A DNA stretch of 64,000 nucleotides from Lepeophtheirus salmonis (Eukaryota > Arthropoda > Copepoda > Siphonostomatoida > Caligidae): the NCBI RefSeq assembly GCF_016086655.4, contig NC_052137.2:5022001-5086000 (forward strand). Direction: 5' to 3'. How positions within the stretch are numbered: position 1 is the stretch's first letter; each line of letters begins with the position of its first letter. This document shows, one piece after another, positions 1-9,269 of the stretch. The notes beneath the pieces were generated by a model. That model did not search any database, was not told where the DNA came from, and saw only the letters and a list, made by a program, of their open reading frames with translations. Position numbers and translations under genes: made by a program.

Positions 1-1197
1 ATAAGTGACTTTTTAGGCGAAAAACATATTTTACTTCCCAAACGACCTTTAAGCTTAATGCATTTTTTATGCGTTTTATTAAAAGTATCTGGAGAAATTT
101 TTTCCCAAGCTTTTGTCAGTATTTTTTTAAATTCATCCCTTGAAGTTGCTGGGACATTTTCATTGAGTTCCCAATTTTACCAAGGCTTACAAATTTTCAA
201 TGAGAGACAAATCAGGTCTGTTGGCAGGCTATGTGCTTTTGCCCCAGAAAGAATCTAAGTTGTCTAAACAACACGTTTGTGACTTTTTGGAGTGGTGAGC
301 AGGGGCACCATCCTGTTAGAAAATGGCTCTTGATCTGTCAGACAACATTTTCCTCTTCAAAGGAAGCCCATTTTCTTCATTACAAGATAAAGCTGACTTC
401 AAAGACTTGATGATGATCTCCGTTACGTAGTACTCGGACGTCACAGTTTGGTTTCGTGGAATCTCACACTGCCTGGTGGCTAATAACGGCATAACCCTGA
501 ATTTTCAGAGGAAATTTCACAGTTGGAGTGGGTTTCATGAAGAGGATACATTCCCAGTCATTTGCAGTCCATTGTTTCCGCTCACAAGATAATTGAACCC
601 GTGCCGTCCTTTTGTTTAGTGAAAGTTTGGGGTGCAGACGAGGTTTGTATGACAAAACATTCAAAGAGTGCCTCAGGTAGTTGTGGACAGATTACTTGGA
701 TATTGGATAGCCCTTTGAAGTCAATCTTGCTTTAAATTTCCTTGAGGATTGCCTCTTTTGCGACAGAGATGATGAAATCACCAGTTTAGGAACTTTGCTA
801 ATTTCTTTATTCCTTCCTCGACCCTTCAAATTTGCAAGGGCTTGTTCATCCTTCCTATCCTTACACAAATTCTCAATGGTTCTGAGAGGAATTGGTAACC
901 TTTGAGCAACGTCTCTCTGGCTTGATCCATCCTCTATCATGCCAACAGCCTTGGTCCAGGTCTCCAAAGAGTGCTCTCTCACCTTTTGGATATTGAATTT
1001 CAACTAACATCCGGTGGTGTTTTCCCAGCCCTTTTATACTGATGTATGATGCAATCCTCGAAAATTAGTGCATCAGAAAAATTCAAATCTTGCCTAATGA
1101 TTGTATCAACCAAATTTCATTTTATTCCTACCAAAAATAATTTTTTTCAACTATAAAATGGATATTTTAATATCACCATTAATTTTTTGACAAACTG
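1..1197 (-). mobile_element. Tc1-like DD37E element, copy A (cut by window edge)
   Basis: The element reads on the minus strand. Its 5' terminal repeat ends at 1197 and is followed by TA (1198-1199), the Tc1/mariner target duplication. The terminal sequence, read inward, matches the left end of the second copy at 44119 (CAGTTTGTCAAAAAATTAAT against CAGTATGTCCAAAAATTGAT). The other end lies just outside the window; by comparison with the second copy about 60 bases are missing. The body holds a broken transposase (separate entry). It is non-autonomous: stops and an internal deletion disrupt the frame. Confidence 0.85.
58..1003 (-). pseudogene. Broken Tc1-like transposase (DD37E), copy A
   Basis: The reading starts near 1003 with an N-terminal helix-turn-helix (SSQRDVAQRLPIPLRTIENL), as in Tc1 paired-like DNA-binding domains, and is open for 103 codons. 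After one stop it continues as YKPRLHPKLSLNKRTARVQL and NDWECILF. There the family should show SDES, holding the first catalytic Asp, but the reading jumps to TVKFPLKIQGYAVISHQAV, so about 35 codons are missing. Near 180-330 the minus strand reads QDGAPAHHSKKSQ and then RPDLSLIENL, the second Asp and the Glu. I count 37 codons between them, hence DD37E. Several in-frame stops are present (one just before QDGAPAH). The gene is dead, lacking the first catalytic Asp, but its second half survives better than that of the copy at 44119-45128. Confidence 0.85.
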
Positions 1198-1199
1198 TA

Positions 1200-1790
1200 T
1201 ATGAAATGATAAATAAATTTGGATTTTCTCCTTTTCTTTTACTCAGTATTGTTTTGATGTTGACGGATCACATTTGTAATATGTATACTCCATGAGGGAA
1301 TTAAAGATACCTGTAATAATCACACTGAATTTTTATTCCCACATGAGGTTTTTTTTTGGGGGGAAAGGAGAAAAAAAAGGTCATGGTAATTTTGTCTCAA
1401 TTCCTTCAAGAGGGGAAATAAAAGCTAAATGCTCGAATATTCCATGAATATATATATCCCAAATTTGTTGACAAGTTTATGATAAACTTACAAGCATCCA
1501 CTCATTCACTATACATCAATATATGAATGAACAGATATTTCATATCGAGGAGAAAAATACTGCGGGTAATATTTTTATTTTTGTTGTATTTCATGTTATT
1601 ATCCTTATTACTTTGGTCGTCGTTGTTTTTGCTTCATGTATTAGTAGTAGTAGGAGTCGTAGTCTTTCTTAGTTTTGAGGATTTTGTATCTGCAGTAAGT
1701 TTCACAACAATAGCCCTTCAATAGTCAATTCAAATAAATAATAAATAGACCCTTTTCATTATTGACATCACAGATTACATAATAAACCAA
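1200..1790. other. AT-rich intergenic stretch, no gene recognised
   Basis: It contains homopolymer runs (T/G around 1350, A near 1370). The 65-codon ORF on the plus strand near 1527-1724 is Leu/Val/Phe-rich, unsupported by any family resemblance, and looks like chance in AT-rich DNA. Nothing else seen. Confidence 0.5.
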
Positions 1791-2030
1791 AGGGGACTAC
1801 GTCATGTTGGGAAAAGATAGAATGATTTTTCTCAAAATTGAGACTGGATTACAAACACCAAGGCCCTCAAAACCCCTGTCAGCTAGCACTGGGACGCCAT
1901 GACAGAGGACTACATCTACAGTGTGTGCCAAGTCTAGTGCCGCCCCCTGGAAGCCATCATTGCCGCTAAGGGCAAACACATTCAGATGGCTCAGATACAC
2001 ATCTACATATTTATACGATTAATTTGGTTG
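1790..2030 (+). pseudogene. Tc1/mariner transposase C-terminal scrap
   Basis: The plus strand reads MTEDYIYSVCQV followed, after a small frame disturbance, by PLEAIIAAKGKHIQ. This is the typical C-terminus of maT-like/Tc1 transposases in this window (compare AFHHRLEAIISAKG at 19742-20000 and AFWRRRKAIIAAKGG at 25090-25331). No catalytic or DNA-binding part is present. It is a fragment, recognisable only by its end motif. Confidence 0.65.
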
Positions 2031-2499
2031 AAATTATATTGTTAATTAATGAATTATATTCTGTTAAAGTTTAAAATTCAAAGTGTTCATATTTTAATGG
2101 ACCACTTGGAATAAGTAAACCAATTAATAAAATGCTGAAATTACTCATTTCCTTGATTTGTGTTCAAAAATGTGTGTTTTTTTTGGTATACCCTACGTGA
2201 ACATCCACCTACAAAGGAAGTGCATTGTTTTTGACTTCTTTGGCAAGCTGTAAGTAGGTGGTGGACGAGACTCCTTGTTCAAATTTGAGTATAATATTTA
2301 TTTTGCGAATTTCATTTTCTATTAAAAGAATAATAAAATTATTTATCTTCATTTTATGAAAAATGCAAAATATTCATTTATTTGTATCACATGACATGAC
2401 TTTAAAAATATCTTTTTTAGTATTAGACTGATCATATTGTAATCAAACACCCTTAAATAATATAACATGCTACATATTGTGGTGTCTGTTCTTATTTAT

Positions 2500-2640
2500 T
2501 TGGCATAGTCCAGTCTTAGGACAGGTCCTATCAGTCCCAGATATTGAGACACTAGCCTCTTTTGAGTGTCAGTACTAGAACGGATTAAGAAAGAAGAAAT
2601 AAAGTTGATTGACGTCATCAATATTCTACACACCTCAATA
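2500..2640 (+). repeat. Dispersed repeat, paired with 30190-30350
   Basis: Shares with 30190-30350, in the same order, a GTCCAGT.TTAGG word, GGTCCTATCAG, and AAGAAGAAATAAAGTTGATT. A shorter relative may lie at 32030-32090 (GAGCGGTCC..GGACTGTCGATC). A perfect TGACGTCA palindrome is at 2610-2617. The family is not recognised; no terminal repeats could be defined. Confidence 0.6.
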
Positions 2641-2644
2641 GCTA

Positions 2645-2909
2645 TGGGGGCAAGATGGATAGGATAAACGGGTGTGGGAACCTAAGAGACAAACCTCTTG
2701 TTTTTGGAGGAAAACACTCATTGAGTGCTGCTGTTACTACGAAACAGTTGCACTGATACATATTTTCTACCTAAAAATGCAATTAAAGGGTCGAACATAC
2801 AAAAAAAGGTAAATAAAAGCCAAACATGCAAAATAATCTTATTTACAAAAGTTCCACATCACTTGAAATAAGCTTTTAAATATTTTCCCAATTTATCTGG
2901 ACCACCCTG
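2645..2909 (+). repeat. Dispersed repeat (pair of 21700-21950) ending in a Tc1-type terminus
   Basis: The stretch from GGCAAGATGGATAGGATA matches 21716 onward for about 220 bases, including TTTTGGAGG, CTACCT.AAAATGC and AATCTTATT. At 2884-2909 it ends in CCCAATTTATCTGGACCACC followed by CTG and TA. That is the same terminus as the right end of the 45250-45842 element. Either this is the end of a decayed copy of that family or the two repeats abut. Confidence 0.6.
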
Positions 2910-3029
2910 TAGTATCAATTAGTAATTAACTTTTATCATTTGGGGCATATCCCCGAAAAATTATCAACACTCTTATTTAATGGCTTTATATAAATGGGTT
3001 TATTTTATATAAGTATATGACAAAGCAAA

Positions 3030-3300
3030 GAAATGAGTCTAGCAACAAAATTGAAAAGATTTTTGAAAAATAGACCCAGAGTAATTAACTGTTGGCCAAG
3101 TGGCAAATTTTGCTATATTAATAAAGAATATACAACTCATCAATAAATCTTCAGTCGTACTCTACGTTTTTCATAAGCACACGTAACTACTTAATACAAT
3201 AATACTTATATGAATTCATAAGACGTGTACCCTCCTCAAGAATATCTTGGGAGGACGAATGAGTACTTTAATCTTAAGAGCACTCACTAACAAAAACAAA
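3030..3300 (+). repeat. Dispersed repeat family D, copy 1
   Basis: Shares ordered words with 4440-4745: GTACTCTACGTTTTTCATAAGC (there GTTACTCTCCGTTTTTTCATGAGC), CGTAACTACT.ATACAATAATACTT, CTCCTCAAGAAT, and GA.GAGTACTT. Weaker copies are at 5160-5440, 33440-33720, 47080-47290, 52770-53010 and 59380-59600. No coding potential seen. Confidence 0.55.
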
Positions 3301-3378
3301 CAAAATTCATTTTAACCTAGCAGCGTTTATATTTTATTCAAATCGTAACATATACGTACATGAATTGATATATAAAAA

Positions 3379-4284
3379 GAGTGGCCCACAAAACTTTTTT
3401 CTTTTGATATCGCTATAAAAAAAAAAGACGGATGGATATTTTTCAATAATTTTTTTTTATTTAAAAGCCTCAACATTCCGGTTAATGATGGAATACCATT
3501 TCATTCATATGATTGCCGTGGCTGGCCTTAGAGTAGCCCATTCTGTTGACCCAATTTTTCAATACATTTTCGATTGTGTGAGCTTCAATAGCTGCAATGG
3601 CGACTCCAATTTCGTATTTCAAATCGTCAATCGTCTCTGAATGGTTGGCGTAACATTTATCCTTGACGGTTCCCCACAAAAAATAGTCCAACGGAGTCAA
3701 ATCGGAGCTACGAGGTGGCCAGTTGACGTTGCCGTTTCGGTTTATGATGCGATTGTCGAAGACAGTGCGCAAAAGATCCACTGTAACGTTGGCTGTGTGG
3801 CACGTAGCACCATCTTGTTGGAACCAAATGTCGTCAATGTCTTCCTTTTCCATTTGGGGAAACAAAAAATCTTCCAACATGGCCCGATAGCGCTCACCAT
3901 TGACCGTAACGGCAGCTCCTTGCTCGTTTTTTCGCTTTCGGCAACAGAAGCAATGTTTTCGATAGAGTGCACTGGACGAACACGGGAACGCGTTGTTTTA
4001 TCCATTAACGAACCAGTTTCGTGGACATGCTTCACAAATTTATCCAATAACTGCCTGGAAGGCGCTTTATTTACACCGACGTAATTTTTCTTTCAGTTTG
4101 TTTGAAGACTCTCCATTTTGGAAGTAAGTTTTCAGTATTTCCCAATTTTCTTTGAGCGTAAACTTAACCATTTCGTAAACCGGAGACCTTTTACAAAATA
4201 TTAGACACAATGAGAATGTTACTACAGCTGTCAGACGTCAAAAAAGTGGTATTCAAAATGCAACTGCTAGATGGGTCACCCTGT
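3379..4284 (-). mobile_element. DD41D mariner-like element, internally deleted
   Basis: Minus-strand element. Its 5' end near 4284 reads CAGGGTGACCCATCTAGCAG inward after a TA. The 3' end near 3379 is a poorer match (GTGGCCCACAAA), so both limits are approximate. At about 900 bp it is short for a complete element because the middle of the transposase is missing. Inside is the transposase relic of the next entry. Confidence 0.75.
3482..4047 (-). pseudogene. DD41D mariner-like transposase, N-terminal scrap fused to catalytic end
   Basis: Minus strand from 4047: a short N-terminal piece with RPVHSIENIASVAES, the usual linker before the second helix-turn-helix. A frame change and a large deletion follow. 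The reading resumes as EQGAAVTVNGERYRAMLEDF, then IWFQQDGATCHTANVTVDLL and NWPPRSSDLTPLDYFLWG. From the Asp in QQDGA to the last Asp in TPLD I count 41 residues between, the DD41D spacing of rosa/VS-type mariners. The C-terminus is intact down to the stop at 3482 (ENVLKNWVNRMGYSKASHGN). The first catalytic Asp region is deleted, so the product could not be active. The overlapping plus-strand ORF at 3641-4084 is a shadow. Confidence 0.85.
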
Positions 4285-4309
4285 ACAAAAAACCAATAAT
4301 AAAACCCAA

Positions 4310-4745
4310 ACAGTTCTCTTGTTATATATTGCACACTCCTGCAATATTTCATTAATACGACTTCACTATTATTACTGATGACAATATATTAATATCCTTT
4401 GCGGGGGTCAGGGAAAAATGGCAAGAAAAAAAAAAGTATTTATTGTTAGACTCGTCACAAAAATTAAATACGAGCTCACTTATAGTTATATAAGCGGTAG
4501 TACTTGGGATTGCTTGGAGTAATTAGACGTCGACGAACAGATACATTTTTCTGTCATAATATAGAAGACAACTGCCCAAGAAATCATTAGTGTTACTCTC
4601 CGTTTTTTCATGAGCAAACTCATACGTAACTACTCGATACAATAATACTTCTATCAATTCATTTGATGGCCTCTCTCCTCAAGAATGAAAGGATAATATT
4701 ACGAGTTTTAGGGGGGAAAAAATGTAATATATTGGGATGACTGAT
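4310..4745 (+). repeat. Dispersed repeat family D, copy 2
   Basis: Begins with TATATTGCACACTCCTGCAATATTTCATTAATACGACT, which recurs at 5210-5250 and 59420-59460, and continues into the CTCTCCGTTTTTTCATGAGC block shared with 3030-3300. This is the longest copy in the window. It directly precedes the R3 MITE at 4801. Confidence 0.55.
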
Positions 4746-4800
4746 GAGTACTTCAGTACTTTATTTTTCTTTTATCTTAATATATATTATGTTGGTGATA

Positions 4801-5083
4801 GGCAAGGTTATACCATGACGCATGTACGACATATATTTGACTTCCACGACGCTTTTAATATTGACGTCATAGTAGATGAGCGTTTGCGTGTTGTGTCAAA
4901 ATCTGTTTTCCTTGCCTAGCAGTCGTTGTGATACATTAAATTGAGAATTCTAGCAATAGTGACGTCATAGAATATGAGTGGTTGCGTGTTTTGTCAAATT
5001 CTGTCTGTCTTGCACAGTAGTCGATACAATTCATCAGATTGGAAATTCTAGCAAGCCCGATTACATGATGGTTTAACCTTGGG
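4801..5083 (+). mobile_element. R3 MITE with internal tandem duplication, copy 1
   Basis: A 283-bp element between TA dinucleotides (4799-4800 and 5084-5085). Its ends are inverted: GGCAAGGTTATACCAT on the left and, reading inward, CCCAAGGTTAAACCAT on the right. It contains a 98-bp unit twice in tandem (4863-4960 and 4961-5057). Each unit starts with GACGTCATAG and carries GTTGCGTGTT.TGTCAAA and ATTCTAGCAA. The base before each unit is T, so each junction forms a perfect TGACGTCA palindrome (4862-4869, 4960-4967). No coding capacity. Same family as 21208-21526, 35440-35615 and 58834-59008. Confidence 0.8.
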
Positions 5084-5159
5084 TATATATATTAGCCTGA
5101 AATAATTTTGTCATCTTTCCATTTGCTCACTTTTCCTTTTGATTTCTTTTTCCTAAAAT

Positions 5160-5440
5160 CATGCTATACACCAGGGATCGCTATGCAATACAGTGCACCA
5201 CGCTTGATGCTATATGTACACGCCTGCAATAATTCACTTATAAGACTACATTTTTATTTTTTAAATCAAAATATGTTTATCATATACTTCATAGAGCACT
5301 CTTATACAGTGCACCCAGGTACTTGTCATATATTCATACATTCAGACAGACAGAAGGACAAACTTTGCTTTATTAATATATGTAGATTAATATCAATATT
5401 TATTACCTCTCTGAGGCATCTCTACACATAGCATAGCTAT
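5160..5440 (+). repeat. Dispersed repeat family D, copy 3
   Basis: Contains ACACGCCTGCAATAATTCAC and, further on, ATTCAGACAGACAGAAGGACAAACTTTGCTTTATTAATAT-type sequence shared with 59380-59600. The 107-codon ORF here (5108-5431) follows the repeat and has no recognisable protein domain. Confidence 0.5.
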
Positions 5441-5444
5441 ATAT

Positions 5445-5840
5445 TAATTTTTTCCTTAAGTTATAATATTAATAATAAATATTATGATTATATTTTTTTA
5501 AAAGTCTCCAGGCATTTAATTTCATTGGATAATAGTTATTTTATTTTTGTTATATATACAAATAAATTGAATGTCATTTTTTTTATTTTAGTAAGCAATG
5601 TACATTCTTTTTGTATAAGTTATTATCGAATAATCTATTAAGAGGACTCTTCTGATCATTTGTTCTTTGTATATAGATCCAATGGTCATCCTTGCATTTT
5701 TTTAAGGCTTATACACAGACACAAAGCTATAACAACCAAGTAGAGAAAAGAAGTCCATCTGATGAATAATTTGTTTATACCTTCTTTTTTTTCCTCAGCT
5801 ACCAATGTTTCTGATTCTTTCCCCGTATTCATTTATTTTG
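5445..5840. other. AT-rich stretch, nothing recognised
   Basis: Simple AT-rich sequence with no ORF of note and no match that I noticed elsewhere in the window. Confidence 0.4.
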
Positions 5841-5841
5841 G

Positions 5842-6615
5842 CAGTGATGGACAAGTTAACTTATCTCTTTAACTGGTTAAATTAAAGTAGATTATTATTT
5901 TATATTTTTAATAACGAGTTGAGTTAAGGTTAATGTCAGTTAAGTTTAAGTTAATTAACTTTAGATTACTTTAAGTTAAATTAACTCATCCAACTTTAGT
6001 TAAGTTGAAATTAATTTCAATATTAAAAAAGAACTATTTAAGTTAGTCCATCGAGAGATTTATCAGGGCTTTAGACTAAAGATGATTCTGTCGATCTCTA
6101 TGGCTGGGATTTTCTCGAGTTCTAATTGAACCATCAAGACAAAAGTACAAATACAAACTCCCAACAAACTCTTGTTCGAGGCGAAAACACAATGTAAGAA
6201 AAATTAATTAATTAAATGGAAGTAAGAGAAAGCTAAATTTGTAGGTTTTTGAGTTTTTATGTAATTTTAAACTATATGTAAAATTATAAAAATAATGGAG
6301 ATAATATAAGAACGATTGAGTGAGGAATGGTCCAGAGTTTAACTAAATTATTAGAGAAATAACGAATATCTCAAGAACGTTGTTTTAGTTTTTCAACTGA
6401 GAATAAAAAAATAAATTAACTTAATCAAGTTAATTAGTTAAAGTTAAGAAAAGTTTAAAAAGTTGACTAGTAAAGTTAAATGTTGATTTTGAGATGTGAA
6501 AAAATTAACTAGTTAAGTTAAAGTTAAAATAATTCTGTTTAAATGTTTACATAGATAAGTGAATTAATTAACTTTTAACTTAATAGTTAAAGTTGGATTA
6601 ACTTGCCCTATTCTA
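5842..6615. mobile_element. hAT-like MITE with degenerate GTTAA arrays
   Basis: A 774-bp element. The left end is CAGTGATGGACAAGTTAA; the right end read inward is TAGAATAGGGCAAGTTAA. Flanks are 8-bp direct repeats TATTTTGG (5834-5841) and TATTTTGC (6616-6623), matching at 7 of 8 positions, the hAT signature. The subterminal 150-220 bases on both sides are built from overlapping GTTAA/TTAAC/AGTTAAGTTAA words, so the element can fold back on itself almost end to end. The centre (about 6040-6400) is unrelated. No transposase. Confidence 0.82.
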
Positions 6616-6623
6616 TATTTTGC

Positions 6624-7110
6624 CACGTTACCTCAACGTTTTGTTCCTTAACTTTTTTACCACAATCATTTTATAGCAAAACTGTGGCTCCCTTCGTTCT
6701 CATGGAAATAAGTTTGACACTTTGACCTTTCTTCCTATTTCCTTGTTGTAGGCAATAAAACAACATATCATCCCATCTCATATCCCTTCCTACCCTTTAA
6801 TAACTGAATCAGACTCAAGTTATAAGTATCATTTATGTTGTACTAGGTAATCATAAAGCAGTGTAACTCTTTGTATTTACTCGTATGTATGTAAGAGGCA
6901 ATATTGACATAAAAGTGAGTCACATCCCTTACAATAACTGTTGTATAATATTTATTCCGTAGTTAAAATACGTAATCCATCATTATAATCGATTTAATTC
7001 GGATTTTTTTATTATTTATTGTACACCCATTATCGTACATTATTTGTGACCAATACATGTATGGAATTTGATTCAAATTCCATTCACTTCTCCTACAACC
7101 ACAGCTATGT
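6624..7110. other. Stretch without recognised features
   Basis: AT-rich, no ORF above background, no repeat match noticed. Confidence 0.4.
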
Positions 7111-7111
7111 A

Positions 7112-7678
7112 TATTAGGACGGTTTGTTTTTCAACTTTTTCCCAATTTGGATGTGAGGGATAGTGGGGAAAAGCTGTGATATGTTACGAATATAACTTAT
7201 GCAACATTTCATTTTACTACGATGTTATCTTTATCTAGCACATCTTGTTCAAAGCTAGACAGGAGAGGAGAGTTCTTTATTTCGCGAATAAGGATTAAAA
7301 TACTGCATTAATCATTATTTTTCATTATTTAGTTATGATAGATATTATTCTAACCTAGAAAAAACATTTACAATGTTTTTTCCTTAAAGCTACGCTATGG
7401 GGCAAAAAGGAGGGGAAACAAAGGAACAATTTGATCTTTCCTTTCTGAAAATGTAAAAAGAATAATGCGCGTTATACGTGGTTCATCAAATTCTCCTATC
7501 TTTTCTCTCTTATTTACTAATGTAAAGATTTTACCTTTTTTTCATAATTTGATCGAGATGTGCGATCTAACGATGACTTTGTAGGATGAGGTAATTTGTA
7601 ATTTTCATTCCATAGGACAACTTTTCTGGACTACTTGTAATCAAAATTCCAGAAAAGTTGAAAATCAAACCGTTCTAA
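7112..7678. mobile_element. MITE-like element with about 33-bp inverted ends
   Basis: Left end TTAGGACGGTTTGTTTTTCA continues ACTTTTTCCCAATTT. The right end read inward is TTAGAACGGTTTGATTTTCA, continuing ACTTTTCTGGAATTTT. About 567 bp long, no coding content. The right end carries an extra small hairpin (AACTTTTCTGG.../CCAGAAAAGTT, 7619-7660). The flank is TA on the left but TG on the right, so the TSD is unclear. Superfamily unassigned. Confidence 0.7.
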
Positions 7679-7689
7679 TGAGTATATAG

Positions 7690-7960
7690 TCGGAGTAAAA
7701 ACGTACGTTTCTTGTTCCTCTTCCAAATTACCTATGGATATATGTTTTAACCGCAACAACGTTTATAAATGTTGTGGTAGGGGGGTTGTTTGGCGGCATT
7801 ACTTTGTTTTGAATCCTTTCTTCATTTGAGGGTACATTTTTTTCTATAGTTCCTCCAATCCAACTGTTCTTCATTCTTCCTGTCAAGTACTTGCATGCAC
7901 TTACTAAATAAGAAATGGGTTCTATACTGGGTGGGAACTAAAAGTTTATTAAGAAATCTT
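7690..7960. other. Short gap, nothing recognised
   Basis: No ORF or repeat seen. Confidence 0.35.
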
Positions 7961-7964
7961 TTAT

Positions 7965-8690
7965 ATAAGGTGTAGGAAAATTAATTTTATGGAACAAATC
8001 GATTTTTTTTCTTTCAAAAATCCATAGCTCTTCACAAAAAATTAATATATTGTAAAAAAGTTCAAAAATCTACAGCTGCTCAAAAAAACTTTCAAAAAAA
8101 CAGCTCTTCACAAAAAAAAAAACAAAAAAAAATATTTTGTAAAAAAAAAATTCAAAAATCCAAAGCTGTGCACAAAAAATTTCACTTTTAGTAAAATAAT
8201 TTTAAAAATTAAATTTCAAAAAAACTGCTATTCGGAAAAAATTAAATATTATGTAAAAAAATTCAAAAATCAAAAGAATATAGCTGTTGACAAAAAAAAA
8301 ATCAATTTTTTTTTACAGCTGTAAATTTTTGAATTTTTTTCACAAAAAATTTAACTTTTTGGAAAATAATGTTAAAAATTAACTTAAAAGAAAACAGCTA
8401 TTCAGAAAAATTGAATATTTTGTAAAAAAGCTCCCCAATCCACAATTTTTCGAATTTTTTTAAAAAAAAATTATTGTTATAAAATTTAGCTTTTCACAAA
8501 AACAAATTATTTCGTTAAAAAAAATCAAAAAAATTAAACTGTTGACAAAAAAAAAATTGCAAATTGTACATTTTTTGGAAAAAAAAATTCAAAATTCTAT
8601 AGGTATTCACAGAAAATTCTATTTTTCGCGGTATTGGGGAAGGGTATACCCCTCCAGCCTAACACCTGCGGACCCTCTTTTTTTTTTTTG
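7965..8690 (-). repeat. R1 AT-rich module, minus orientation
   Basis: A series of degenerate roughly 50-bp units (AATTCAAAAATCCACAGCTG / TTCACAAAAAA / TTTAATTTTTTG) read in reverse. It ends at 8635-8690 in the GC-rich R1 head (GGGTATACCCCTCCAGC...ACCTGCGGACCC). At roughly 700 bp it is the longest copy. Purely non-coding. Confidence 0.75.
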
Positions 8691-9149
8691 TTAGTTCTAT
8701 TAAAAAATAACATGTTTTTGCTGACAACTTATATTCATGGATACTATGAAGCACCGCCATTTTAAAAATCAGTCAATTACAACCTTAGAATTTTTAAATT
8801 GTAAAGTGAGTAAATTTTTAGTTTCCACCCGGTAAGTACATCATTTGCGTAACACCTATTTTGAGGGATTATTATTATATTGTTCAGACATATACATACA
8901 AATACAACTCTCACAATGTGTAATCCAATCAATTTTGATTCACAATAATCCTTCCTACGACAAAAAAGAAAATAGAACAGCAAATGGTACTTATACCGGG
9001 TGTACATTTAATTTTGACACACTTTAGATTTATAAAAAAAATATTTCTATATAATATTTGATTTTTTACATACAAACGCACAATTTACATTAAGCTTTTA
9101 TATACTATGAAGTACCTTCTCTTTCAATAATCCTCTTCAACTGGCTTAC

Positions 9150-9265
9150 AAGCAGTGATGGGGATCCTTCACATTTTGGGCATGTTAAAAAAAAACAAAA
9201 ATCAACATGATTACTCTGATAATTTGAGGAATATTTTGGGAGATGAGCAGCTTAGCTGTTATAAA
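9150..9265 (+). repeat. R2 dispersed repeat, partial
   Basis: GTGATGGGGATCCTTCACATTTTGGGCATGTTAAAAAA, then GATAATTTGAGGAATATTTTGGGAGATGAGCAGCTTAGCTGTTAT. It matches the reverse complement of 31560-31690 and the R2 core. Truncated after the core. Confidence 0.6.
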
Positions 9266-9269
9266 TTAC

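Noticed and set aside
1527..1724. Hydrophobic 65-codon ORF as a membrane protein
   Set aside because: Composition follows the T-rich strand; no supporting promoter, homology or neighbour.
7965..8690. CRISPR-like array (repeating AT-rich units)
   Set aside because: Units are degenerate, not separated by unique spacers, and the same ladder is found dispersed at a dozen loci with transposon-like ends.
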